Assembly: GCF_042747725.1 (NCBI RefSeq)
Contig: NZ_JBHZGO010000085.1
Coordinates: 1-64,000 of the forward strand
From: FACHB-T130 sp042747725
GTDB lineage: Bacteria; Cyanobacteriota; Cyanobacteriia; Cyanobacteriales; FACHB-T130
DNA length: 64,000 nt
Reading direction: 5' to 3'
Shown here piece after piece: positions 38,990 through 46,633 of this stretch. A program made the position numbers and the translations under genes. The first letter of the stretch is position 1; the number at the start of each line of letters is the position of its first letter. The notes under the pieces are model-generated. The model was not told the origin of the DNA, did not search any database, and saw nothing but the letters and a program-made list of their open reading frames with translations.

Positions 38990-39160
38990 CTGCTATAGGT
39001 GAATGGCACTGACGCAAGGAGCCTGGAAATAAATTTCCGGCTCACAGCTATGTCAAGCTAAAGCTTACTGGGTAAGCTTTTAACCCGTTGAAACGGGTTG
39101 CGAGCTTTTAGCCCAAACTTTAGTTTAGGGCTTAAGTCAGTGCCATTCTGCTATAGGTGA
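38990..39160. mobile_element. MITE-like element with 13-bp direct repeats
   Basis: An inner element (39002-39147) starts AATGGCACTGAC and ends GTCAGTGCCATT, perfect 12-bp inverted repeats. The 13-bp sequence CTGCTATAGGTGA flanks it at 38990-39002 and 39148-39160 like a target duplication. The inside has two palindromes (aacccgttgaaacgggtt and aagcttactgggtaagctt). Confidence 0.7.
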
Positions 39161-39223
39161 GTTTTTGCCTCACCTATCGGTGCTGTTTTATCGCCGCTTC
39201 CTGCTTTCAATTAACTTTCTGAA

Positions 39224-39934
39224 TTACTTTTTGTACCAGGCTTGTCGCCACTGGTTCATTTTCTCAATTTCTGCTTTTTGGGAAGTGATAATTTGTTGGG
39301 ACAATTGTTTAATTTCGGAGCGCTTAGACTTACTGAGTGCATCTTGAGCCATTGTTAAAGCGCCTTCATGGTGAGCAATCATCCCATTGATAAAACGCAG
39401 ATCGAATTCAGCATCAGCAGCGCCCATATCTCCAGACATCATCATGCTTTGGCGTTGTTGTTCTGACATGGGGACTACAGATTTGTCTGCACCTCCGTAA
39501 GCAACAGGCTGTTTGCTGGCTTGGGGATACCATGCCCGTCGCCACTGTGTCATTTGATTAATTTCTTTGTTTTGATCTTTGATAATATTGTCTGCTAGCT
39601 GTTTAATTTCAGGACGCTTCGATTTTTGCTGGGCTTCTTTTGCCATCATCACTGCACCTTGATGATGCACGGTCATTGCGTCGATAAACCGCAGATCGTA
39701 GTTAGCATCGGCTGCTCCTAAATCCATTGCCATGCTATGATTCATGCCGCTTCCGTGTCCCATATTTTCCATGCCGCCAGCATCTGATGGAGAGGCGTTT
39801 GGGGCTTGGGCTTGGTTTTGGGAGCCACTAGAACAAGCTGTCAGAAATCCGCCAGTCATGGAGGCGATCGCTACCAGGGTGACAGCAAAAAAACCATTTT
39901 TTAAAAAATTAGGTTGCATAGACTTTATGGGCAT
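39224..39934 (-). CDS. DUF305 periplasmic lipoprotein (CopM-like)
   Basis: The roughly 236-residue protein has a lipoprotein signal (GGFLTAC, Cys near 34), a Met/His-rich stretch (MENMGHGSGMNHSMAMDLG), and two tandem DUF305 halves with matching motifs: FIDAMTVHHQGAVMMAKEAQ and FINGMIAHHEGALTMAQDAL. His and Met pairs of this type bind copper; in Synechocystis the DUF305 protein CopM binds copper and is encoded with the CopRS two-component system. A direct-repeat operator lies about 80 bases upstream. Start at the ATG at 39934 (MPIKSM) or the next Met (MQPNFL). Confidence 0.85.
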   Translation of the reverse strand: MPIKSMQPNFLKNGFFAVTLVAIASMTGGFLTACSSGSQNQAQAPNASPSDAGGMENMGHGSGMNHSMAMDLGAADANYDLRFIDAMTVHHQGAVMMAKEAQQKSKRPEIKQLADNIIKDQNKEINQMTQWRRAWYPQASKQPVAYGGADKSVVPMSEQQRQSMMMSGDMGAADAEFDLRFINGMIAHHEGALTMAQDALSKSKRSEIKQLSQQIITSQKAEIEKMNQWRQAWYKK

Positions 39935-40015
39935 CAATTTGTTTGACTATTCTCGCTTCTGCTCTCTACGTTACGTCAAGAAAGCAGTAGGCATTTCTCA
40001 GTGTCTTATAAAAAA

Positions 40016-40033
40016 ATGAAATTAGGATGAAAT
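40016..40033. promoter_or_regulatory. direct-repeat operator between DUF305 and copper-binding genes
   Basis: ATGAAATTAGGATGAAAT lies in the 235-bp divergent region, 80 bases from the DUF305 start and 135 bases from the four-helix copper protein start. A degenerate second copy (ATGTCATTAGGAAGAAAT, 40040-40057) follows. It could control both divergent genes. Confidence 0.7.
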
Positions 40034-40168
40034 TCTAATATGTCATTAGGAAGAAATCCAACGTATTTAATTAGATAGACGCAGTCAAGCATCCAACTTT
40101 CTAAAGTTAACCCCAAGAGGTACAAGTACCTCCAATGACAGTTAACTCAAGCAAAAGAGGTAAAACTA

Positions 40169-40528
40169 ATGTCACATCATCTGCATCAAATTAGCCCAGA
40201 AATGCAGCAGTGCATTCAAAACTGTTTGGATTGCCATAGCACCTGCTTGAATACTGTATCGTACTGCTTACAGAAAGGCGGAATGCACGCAGACGCAGCT
40301 CACATTCGCCTGATGCTCGACTGTGTGGAGATTTGCCAGACAAGTGCTAATTTTATGCTGCGTGGTTCCGATCTCCATGCCCGTACCTGTGGTGTTTGTG
40401 CTGAGATTTGCGATCGCTGCTCCCAAGATTGCGATCGGATGGGTGACGATCCTCAGATGAAAGAGTGCGCTCAGATGTGTCGCCGTTGTGCCGATTCATG
40501 CCGCCAGATGTCAATGGCAACTGCTTGA
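40169..40528 (+). CDS. four-helix-bundle copper-binding protein (Csp/DUF326-like)
   Basis: The 119-residue cytosolic-type protein has 16 cysteines in CxxxC or CxxC spacing (positions about 15, 19, 22, 26, 33, 52, 56, 74, 77, 81, 84, 88, 100, 104, 107, 111). This matches copper-storage proteins of the Csp3 type, where Cys residues line the inside of a four-helix bundle and bind many Cu(I) ions. No signal peptide is present. It has a good Shine-Dalgarno sequence (agaggt), diverges from the DUF305 gene and ends 9 bases from the end of the rppB-like gene. Confidence 0.88.
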   Translation: MSHHLHQISPEMQQCIQNCLDCHSTCLNTVSYCLQKGGMHADAAHIRLMLDCVEICQTSANFMLRGSDLHARTCGVCAEICDRCSQDCDRMGDDPQMKECAQMCRRCADSCRQMSMATA

Positions 40529-40537
40529 CATTTTCAT

Positions 40538-41896
40538 TTAATTATGCAAAGGCAGTCGAATCGTAAAGGTGCTGCCTTTGCCCAATTCGCTCTGAATGTC
40601 GATGCTGCCGTTGTGGGCAATTGCGATCGCTTTGGCGATTGACAAACCCAATCCAGAACCGCCAGTGTGTCGAGAGCGATCGCTATTTACCCGATAAAAG
40701 CGGTCAAAAATTCGCGTCTGCTCTGGGAGTGCAATCCCAACGCCAGTATCTTTTATATAAATTAGTGCGTGAGAATTATTACTATCTAAAATAATCGTCA
40801 CCTGACCCCCGGCGGACGTGTATTGAATTGCATTCACTACTAAGTTAAAAATCAGGCGATACAGCTGTTCTTCGTCGCCGTTGACATGCAAAGGTTCCGG
40901 CGTGCGAATATCTGTGGAAAGCGTCAAATCGGCAGCGATCGCTAGTGCTGACAATTCTTCTGTAACATCGCTAACGAGATCGTTGAGACAGGCGGGACGA
41001 TATTTGATGGACAACACCTGCCGATCCATGCGGGAGAGTAGCAATAAATCCCGAACCAATTCAGATAGCCGGTAATTTTGCCGTTCAATGGTTTTTAGAG
41101 TATCTCGCGCCTCTAGTTCGCTCAGTTGATTCATTCTCAACGTCGATTCAACCGTTGCTTGGATTGCCGCTAAGGGTGTCCGCAACTCATGGGCGGCATC
41201 GGCTGTGAATTGTTGGATTTGCCCATAAGATTGGTAAATTGGTTGCATTGCTAGCCCCGCCAACCACCAACTGGAACCGGCAACGACGATCATTGCTACC
41301 GGCAACCCCAGCAAGAGAATAAATTTCAGGGCAGTCAGATGATCGTCCAATTCTTTGAGACTTCGCCCCACCTGAAGATATCCCCAAGGGCGATTGTCTT
41401 CGGTATGCAGCGATAGAGAAATTTGATGAAAACGGGTGCCTTGGCGATTCTGGAGGATTTGCCACAATTGTGCTGTAGAAACGCGATCGCCTTTATCTGT
41501 CGCTGGCAATCCCACTGGCTGAAGTCCTGCCAAAGCAACTGGGTGTCCCGAACTATCTAGCAGCCGCACGTAGTAGTTACCTTGGTGAATTGCCCCCAAA
41601 GTGTGACGAGTGGGATTTTCTATCTGGTTAACGCATTTTTCCCCAACCAAACAAATATCCGGCAATAGTTGCTGGACATCGGGTTCCAAGCGTCCCGGTT
41701 GCTGCAAAATCGGCTCCATACTGTCGTGAAGCGTACCGGCGACAGATTCCAATTCTCGGTCGAGGGCAACCCAATTCGCACGAGCGATCGCTTCAGAAAC
41801 CGCAACTCCACACAAGCTTAAAATCACTCCCATGACGCCTGCATACCAACCTGCCAGTCGCCAACGAGTTAGCTGAAAAAGTTTATTTTCATTCAC
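40538..41896 (-). CDS. rppB: RppB/NrsS-like sensor histidine kinase
   Basis: The 452-residue membrane kinase has TM1 at about 14-35 (LAGWYAGVMGVILSLCGVAV), a periplasmic loop to about 190 with a Cys pair (ICLVGEKCV), and TM2 at about 192-215. The H-box TADAAHELRTPLAAIQ has its His at 236, and the ATPase domain has VVNAIQYTSAGG and GGSGLGLSIAKAIA. The N-terminus and H-box region match RppB/NrsS of Synechocystis, which pairs with RppA/NrsR and senses nickel or redox state. The gene is downstream of the rppA-like gene. The related CopS/CopR system senses copper, and the neighbours here are copper-type, so the actual signal is open. Confidence 0.85.
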   Translation of the reverse strand: MNENKLFQLTRWRLAGWYAGVMGVILSLCGVAVSEAIARANWVALDRELESVAGTLHDSMEPILQQPGRLEPDVQQLLPDICLVGEKCVNQIENPTRHTLGAIHQGNYYVRLLDSSGHPVALAGLQPVGLPATDKGDRVSTAQLWQILQNRQGTRFHQISLSLHTEDNRPWGYLQVGRSLKELDDHLTALKFILLLGLPVAMIVVAGSSWWLAGLAMQPIYQSYGQIQQFTADAAHELRTPLAAIQATVESTLRMNQLSELEARDTLKTIERQNYRLSELVRDLLLLSRMDRQVLSIKYRPACLNDLVSDVTEELSALAIAADLTLSTDIRTPEPLHVNGDEEQLYRLIFNLVVNAIQYTSAGGQVTIILDSNNSHALIYIKDTGVGIALPEQTRIFDRFYRVNSDRSRHTGGSGLGLSIAKAIAIAHNGSIDIQSELGKGSTFTIRLPLHN

Positions 41897-41930
41897 GTTA
41901 ATTGGTAATTGGGAAATTTGATTATTTAGC

Positions 41931-42004
41931 GTAGGTTGGGTTGAGGAACGAAACCCAACTAAACATAAGTAGGTGTTGGGTTTCGTTCCTCAACCATTCC
42001 CTAC
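41931..42004. repeat. inverted repeat of the GTAGGTTGGGTTGAGG family
   Basis: GTAGGTTGGGTTGAGGAACG pairs with a slightly decayed right arm (cgttcctcaaccattccctac). It sits in the 124-bp gap between the rppA-like and rppB-like genes of the same operon, so it is transcribed and could reduce downstream expression as a hairpin. Confidence 0.75.
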
Positions 42005-42028
42005 AATCATTTTTAATCGAAATAATGA

Positions 42029-42721
42029 CTAATAACTATTCAGACGATAGCCTATACCATAGACAGTTTCGATAAAGCGATCGCATCCAAAAGCCGCTAA
42101 CTTACGCCGCAGCAATCGCATCTGCGCTGCTACCACATTACTCATTGGTTCTGCACTAAATTCCCAAAGCTGATTTAGCAACTGATCGCGAGTGATAATT
42201 TGGTTAGGATGCTTCATCAAATATTCCAGCAACTGAAATTCCTTGCTAGTCAAAGGAATGATTTGTTTGTCATCCAATGTATTCTGATACCAAACCGTAT
42301 GAGTGCCGTAATCTAAAGTGAGATTTCCCACTTGTAGTTGTTGGGAATGAAGCTGAGGCGATCGCCTTTGCAATGCCCGCAATCGTGCCAGCAGTTCCGC
42401 CATGCCAAATGGCTTCACCAAATAGTCATCTGCACCAGCATCCAATCCAGCCACCTTATCTTCCATGCGATCTTTAGCAGTTAACATCAAAACTGGCAGA
42501 GGATTATTTTTCCCCCGCAGTCGCTGACATAACTCGATTCCTGATAATCCTGGCAGTAACCAGTCAAAAATAGCCAGCGTATATTGCGTCCACTGGGTTT
42601 CTAAAAACTCCCATGCCTGCGTGCCATTCAGAACCCAGTCAACCACATACGCTTCCTGACTTAGAGTTCGCTTAATTGCCGCCCCTAAATCTGGCTCATC
42701 TTCAACTAGCAACACCCTCAT
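42029..42721 (-). CDS. rppA: RppA/NrsR-like OmpR-family response regulator
   Basis: The 230-residue protein has a receiver domain (residues 1-118; MRVLLVEDEPDLG, phospho-acceptor Asp53 in AIFDWLLPGLSG, Lys in DYLVKPFG) and a winged-helix DNA-binding domain (about 130-228; IPLTSKEFQLLEYLMKHPNQ, QMRLLRRKLA and ETVYGIGYRL). The sequence matches the RppA (NrsR) group. It is probably the activator that binds the four direct-repeat operators of the island. The ATG at 42721 has ggag just before it; a GTG three codons earlier is an alternative start. It is 14 bases after the DUF2808 gene. Confidence 0.9.
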   Translation of the reverse strand: MRVLLVEDEPDLGAAIKRTLSQEAYVVDWVLNGTQAWEFLETQWTQYTLAIFDWLLPGLSGIELCQRLRGKNNPLPVLMLTAKDRMEDKVAGLDAGADDYLVKPFGMAELLARLRALQRRSPQLHSQQLQVGNLTLDYGTHTVWYQNTLDDKQIIPLTSKEFQLLEYLMKHPNQIITRDQLLNQLWEFSAEPMSNVVAAQMRLLRRKLAAFGCDRFIETVYGIGYRLNSY

Positions 42722-42735
42722 GGACTCCACGTTCC

Positions 42736-43212
42736 TTAGTCATAAGTTCTAATCTGGGCTGTACCCAGTGGGATATCACCTATTAAACCAACCATTTGAC
42801 TTGAGACTCGATAAAGCCAGGTACGACCAAGGTAGCTTGAAGTCCTGATGCCTTTCATTGAAATTGACAGTGTTGTTCCTGAAGGTACAGGTTTAGCAAA
42901 AACAATCTTAGCTTTTCTGTCTTGAATAGAAACGGTAGCCTCAACTTTTTTTTGCGCTCGATCGGTAATCTCAATTTTCCTACCAATGCGAATGCCCTCT
43001 GGCACATCAATTGAAAGTTGAGAAAGAGAAGGCCCCTCGACGTGTAGCTCAAAGTGATGAGTGGCATTGGGGGAGCGAGCGTTGAATGGATGCGCTCCAG
43101 TATGATCTATATGCGAGGCTTTGACATCCCCCGGTACACCAGTGGCTTGAGCAGCTGGGATAGTAGATGTGAGCAGTAAAGTGAGTGCAGCGGCATAAAT
43201 CAGTTTTTTCAT
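42736..43212 (-). CDS. DUF2808 exported protein
   Basis: The 158-residue protein has a signal peptide (MKKLIYAAALTLLLTSTIPA, cleavage at AQA) and the DUF2808 core: ATHHFELHVEGPSLSQLSID, VPEGIRIGRKIEITD, VFAKPVPSGTTLSISMKGI and TWLYRVSSQM. The family is found in cyanobacteria and is of unknown function, probably periplasmic. A strong Shine-Dalgarno sequence (aaggag) sets the start at 43212. It is the first gene of the operon with the rppA-like and rppB-like genes and has the operator 56 bases upstream, so it may help sense or bind the metal. Confidence 0.85.
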   Translation of the reverse strand: MKKLIYAAALTLLLTSTIPAAQATGVPGDVKASHIDHTGAHPFNARSPNATHHFELHVEGPSLSQLSIDVPEGIRIGRKIEITDRAQKKVEATVSIQDRKAKIVFAKPVPSGTTLSISMKGIRTSSYLGRTWLYRVSSQMVGLIGDIPLGTAQIRTYD

Positions 43213-43267
43213 CAAAATACTCCTTAACAATCAATCACTTCCTAATTAACTAGATTGACAGAGCTTG

Positions 43268-43285
43268 ATGAAATCAAAATGAAAT
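43268..43285. promoter_or_regulatory. direct-repeat operator upstream of the DUF2808-rppA-rppB operon
   Basis: ATGAAATCAAAATGAAAT, the fourth copy of the two-ATGAAAT element, 56 bases before the DUF2808 start codon. Its position at the regulator's own operon suggests autoregulation. Confidence 0.7.
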
Positions 43286-43414
43286 ATGAGCTTACAAGTT
43301 TGAGAACAACATTAGCAATAGTTAAGCATTTGGGTAGATGTAGATAAGAGTAAATATTGCTAAAAAATTGGTAGCAAACCACAATTTACCTGCTCCCACG
43401 CAGAAGACATAAAG

Positions 43415-44245
43415 ATGCAGACCAGACCAGACCAACCGATGACACCAGAAGATGCCTCTACATGGGTGGAAAGACTGGCACGTTTGGGCTTTGGGGCGAG
43501 AGGGGTAGTTTACGCTACGGTGGGAGTGCTGGCGGCGCAGGCGGCGTTTGGTGCAGGCGGCAGAACCACCGATACGCAGGGTGCGCTGGTGACGATTGTG
43601 ACACAGCCTTTTGGGAAATTCTTGCTGGCAATTGTTGCTTTGGGTTTGCTTGGCTTTGTGCTGTGGCGTTTCGTGGAAGCGATCGCCGATCCTGACAACA
43701 AAGGCACCGATGCCAAAGGTCTTGCATCGCGCCTGGGAGCCGTTGGCAGCGGCTTAATCTATGCTGGTTTAGCTTGGAGTGCGATTAAGCTGATCCTGGG
43801 TTCGGGAGGCGGCGGCGATAGTAATTCCTCACAAGACTGGACAGCACGCTTGTTAGCGCAGCCCTTCGGTCAATTCCTAGTTGGGCTTGTGGGAGCCGGG
43901 ATCGTTGGCATGGGCTTCTATCAATTTTACAGAGCCTACAAAGCAAAATTCCGCAAAAAGTGGAAAGTCAGCGAGATGAGCGAAAAAGAGGAGAAATGGG
44001 CAATCTTTGCTGGCAGATTTGGGATTGCTGCCCGTGGCGTTGTCTTTTCCATTATTGGCTTATTTTTGCTCCAAGCGGGGCGTCTGTCTGACGCCAACCA
44101 AGTTCAGGGACTAGGTGGGGCGCTAGCAGCACTAGCACAACAACCTTTTGGTCCTTGGTTGTTAGGAATTGTGGCGCTTGGTTTGGTCGCTTATGGTATT
44201 TATAATTTCGTAGAAGCTCGGTACCGGCGAATTGTAATTAGATAG
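43415..44245 (+). CDS. DUF1206 integral membrane protein
   Basis: The 276-residue protein has three homologous repeats of two membrane helices each (about 15-90, 105-180 and 190-270), each starting with a GARGV or AARGV turn (ARLGFGARGVVYATVGVLAA, GSGLIYAGLAWSAI, FGIAARGVVFSIIGLFLLQA) and containing QPFG(K/Q/P). This is the DUF1206 family, common in cyanobacteria and actinobacteria, function unknown. It diverges from the metal-regulator operon but is not clearly part of it. Confidence 0.87.
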   Translation: MQTRPDQPMTPEDASTWVERLARLGFGARGVVYATVGVLAAQAAFGAGGRTTDTQGALVTIVTQPFGKFLLAIVALGLLGFVLWRFVEAIADPDNKGTDAKGLASRLGAVGSGLIYAGLAWSAIKLILGSGGGGDSNSSQDWTARLLAQPFGQFLVGLVGAGIVGMGFYQFYRAYKAKFRKKWKVSEMSEKEEKWAIFAGRFGIAARGVVFSIIGLFLLQAGRLSDANQVQGLGGALAALAQQPFGPWLLGIVALGLVAYGIYNFVEARYRRIVIR

Positions 44246-44292
44246 TAAATTTTTAACGCAAAGGTAAGTTTAAACTCTGCGTAACGAGAGCG

Positions 44293-44931
44293 TTAAACAA
44301 CTATTGGCTTAACGGCAAAATCTCCCAGTGTCACAGTGAAACTTTGCCGATTTCTAGTAGCAACAAAATTCACCATAACTTCACAAGCAACGGCAACAGC
44401 CAACATTACTAAATTCCGTGCCAGGGGGTAGTCGCAAACGTCATCGTTTACTGGTGAAGGAACTCGGTAAATTTCATTCCAGATAATTTCAGCGTAATCG
44501 GAAGCTAAGCCGACGTGCAGGCAAGGAATATTTGCATTGGCGCAATAATCTTTGACAATTTGACGGCTGGTGCTGTTATCAAAAGTATCGATGACAACAT
44601 GGCTACCGCTGAGCAATTGGGCAGCGTTTGCTGATGTTAATTCTTTCGGACGCCCATCAACGGCGACACCCAAAGCGCGGTAAATGGTATTAGTAAGAAT
44701 TTTAGCTTTGTACGCGCCAACGTCTGAGCGGTAATAAGGCTGGGTGGAGAGGTTGCGTTCCTCAATGCGATCGCGATCGATAACCACCAGCTTACCAAAG
44801 CCAGAACGCGCCAGATTTTCGGTAATATTCGCTCCCAGCGCCCCCGCACCGCACACAGTTAGCGAAAATTCCTTAATCTGTGCCATTAGTGCGGGTGTTC
44901 TGTGCAGTTGTTCGTGAAAGAATATCGACAT
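44293..44931 (-). CDS. ThiF/MoeB/E1-like adenylating enzyme
   Basis: The 212-residue protein has the E1-type nucleotide-binding motif (VCGAGALGANITENLARSGF at about 26-45), the acidic VVIDRDRIEERNLSTQPYY segment, and IDTFDNSTSRQIVKDYCANA with a Cys that could be the transfer residue. It lacks the CxxC zinc motif and the C-terminal rhodanese of MoeB. Such stand-alone E1-like proteins activate a ubiquitin-like or sulfur-carrier C-terminus. It is the last gene of the minus-strand RNA-repair group, separated from the 312-residue gene by a repeat element; its involvement is inferred only from position. Confidence 0.8.
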   Translation of the reverse strand: MSIFFHEQLHRTPALMAQIKEFSLTVCGAGALGANITENLARSGFGKLVVIDRDRIEERNLSTQPYYRSDVGAYKAKILTNTIYRALGVAVDGRPKELTSANAAQLLSGSHVVIDTFDNSTSRQIVKDYCANANIPCLHVGLASDYAEIIWNEIYRVPSPVNDDVCDYPLARNLVMLAVAVACEVMVNFVATRNRQSFTVTLGDFAVKPIVV

Positions 44932-44967
44932 TTTTGTTAATTGCTAATTGCTAATTGCTAATAGTTC

Positions 44968-45057
44968 AGGACTTACGCAACATCACTACATCTGAGGGCA
45001 ACCACAGGGGGATTGAACCGACAAGAACGCTATATGTATAAGCTTTGCGTAAGTTCT
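44968..45057. mobile_element. MITE-like element with AGGACTTACGCA ends, second copy
   Basis: 90 bp from AGGACTTACGCA (44968-44979) to its inverted copy TGCGTAAGTTCT (45046-45057, one mismatch). The 13-mer TTGCTAATAGTTC occurs on both flanks (44955-44967 and 45059-45071), probably a target duplication, though the left flank is also in a heptamer array. Same family as 8898-9014. Confidence 0.7.
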
Positions 45058-45134
45058 GTTGCTAATAGTTCATCGTTCATGGCAAATTCAATAAACGATG
45101 AACTATTACCCATTACCCATTACCTATTACCTAT

Positions 45135-46073
45135 TCAAAAGTCCCAGTTATCTCGCGCTTCGATCACGCCAACGAGAGATTGCAAGTCAAAATCGCGATC
45201 GCGTCCACTCAAACAAATCCCAGAACTGATAACTGTCAAATCGCGCTTGGCAATTGCAGATATCTGACGTTCACCGCTGCGGGTTGTCCACTCGACTTGC
45301 CAAAAGTCACCGCGATCGCGCACATCTTCGAGTTCGCCACCACCCATCCGCAAGGCATCGCGCACGCGGCTTTCATCGCCTGAAAACGCCTGCCGCTCCG
45401 GATCTTGCCGTACCTGCTGCTGGCGTCTTGTACCCCGCCGCATCTGGCGTAAGCGTTCTTCCTCAAGTTGTTGCTGTCTTCTAAGTTGATATTCTTCCGT
45501 CTGCTGCAACGCCAAGTCATAGACAGTCCGCATCTCTGGCGTCATCCCCGCAAAGCGAAGATTTTCCGCTTCCGTCCCATTTCTGAGTTGTTCTTTGAGT
45601 TGTTCCGCCACCAGCGGATCGGCACGTCGATCGAGTTCATCAAACCACCAAGCAGCGCCATCCCAACGCGCGATCGCTGGCTCAAATACTGCCCCCTCAG
45701 TAACTAAATACACCGGCACCGGCTTAGCAACACCCAAGCGCTGCTGCATATCAGATTCATTCACAGGGTACGCCAGCCACGTTTGCCCTTGCAACACATA
45801 AGCCAGACGCAGGCGCAACGGCTTCAACAGTCGCAGATATTCCGCCACCTGCGGCAAGTTTGCTTCCTCCAGCATCTCAGCCTTTTTTTCGTTCATCGGC
45901 TGAAAAATGCCCCATCCTTCAAATTCTTGTGGCTGCGGTTTAAATGTGTAAACCATCCCAGCTACAGAAGCGCGGACTTTCCCCCCACCCACGCACGGTG
46001 CGAGAAATTGAGTATCGCGTAATTGCACTTCTTGTGCAGCAATTTGGTTAAGGAGATTGCGAATATCTGCCAT
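45135..46073 (-). CDS. conserved protein of unknown function next to the ThiF-like gene
   Basis: The 312-residue soluble protein has an N-terminal part (IRNLLNQIAAQEVQLRDTQF, FKPQPQEFEGWGIFQPMNEK, LRLAYVLQGQTWLAYPVNES), WDGAAWWFDELDRRADPLVA in the middle, and a basic coiled-coil (about 205-240; RRQQQLEEERLRQMRRGTRR). A C-terminal beta-rich domain ends VEWTTRSGERQISAIAKRDL. I do not recognise the family. It is collinear with the ThiF-like gene and could be its substrate or partner. Confidence 0.65.
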   Translation of the reverse strand: MADIRNLLNQIAAQEVQLRDTQFLAPCVGGGKVRASVAGMVYTFKPQPQEFEGWGIFQPMNEKKAEMLEEANLPQVAEYLRLLKPLRLRLAYVLQGQTWLAYPVNESDMQQRLGVAKPVPVYLVTEGAVFEPAIARWDGAAWWFDELDRRADPLVAEQLKEQLRNGTEAENLRFAGMTPEMRTVYDLALQQTEEYQLRRQQQLEEERLRQMRRGTRRQQQVRQDPERQAFSGDESRVRDALRMGGGELEDVRDRGDFWQVEWTTRSGERQISAIAKRDLTVISSGICLSGRDRDFDLQSLVGVIEARDNWDF

Positions 46074-46150
46074 GATATTGCCTTGATTACGATGTTTGGC
46101 TTAGCTAAATTTTTTTGTTAATAGCAATGGCACTGACTTCAGGCAACTGT

Positions 46151-46440
46151 TAGGTTGGGTTGAGCGATCGCGTTACCCAATATTCCCAGGATGATGCTGG
46201 GTTTCGTTACCTCAACCCAGCCTACAAAATTGGGGTTTAAATTAGCATTGTTGTAATAAAAGAGCCATTGTGTATTTCTAAGTTGAATGAAGCTAGTAGG
46301 TTGGGTTGAGCGATCGCGTTACCTAACATTCCCAGGATGATGCTGGGTTTCGTTACCTCAACCCAGCCTACAAAATTGGGGTTTAAATTAGCACTGTTGT
46401 AGTAAAAGAGCCATTGTGTATTTCTGAATTGCCTGAAGCG
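46151..46440. repeat. tandem duplication of a 146-bp inverted-repeat unit
   Basis: Two copies about 146 bp long, starting with taggttgggttgagcgatcg at 46151 and 46297, are almost identical through aagagccattgtgtatttct. Each contains the TAGGTTGGGTTGAG/CTCAACCCAGCCTA palindrome. Apart from this and the next element, the 560-bp gap between the AAA ATPase and 312-residue genes holds no gene. Confidence 0.8.
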
Positions 46441-46454
46441 CATTTTATTCCATC

Positions 46455-46554
46455 TATAGCAATCCTATTTTAGTTGTGAACTATCCCTTCAGATACCCGA
46501 CTTCGTAAGAGTTGTCGGATATCTCGCCTTCACGAATCATTTAAGATTGCTATA
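46455..46554. mobile_element. MITE-like element with TATAGCAATCCTA ends, copy 1
   Basis: 100 bp from TATAGCAATCCTA to TTAAGATTGCTATA, with an inner palindrome around cccgacttcgtaagagttgtcgg. Other members are at 56890-56980, 57556-57665 and 60694-60796. Confidence 0.75.
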
Positions 46555-46633
46555 TCTCTCTTCTTACTCTTCCTTTGTGTTCTTTGTGTCTTTGTGGTTA
46601 AATAACAACCTTGCATCCTCATTTATCCTAACC

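Noticed and set aside
46237..46443. 68-codon minus-strand frame with an internal repeat
   Set aside because: It is simply the translation of the duplicated 146-bp repeat and is not a gene.
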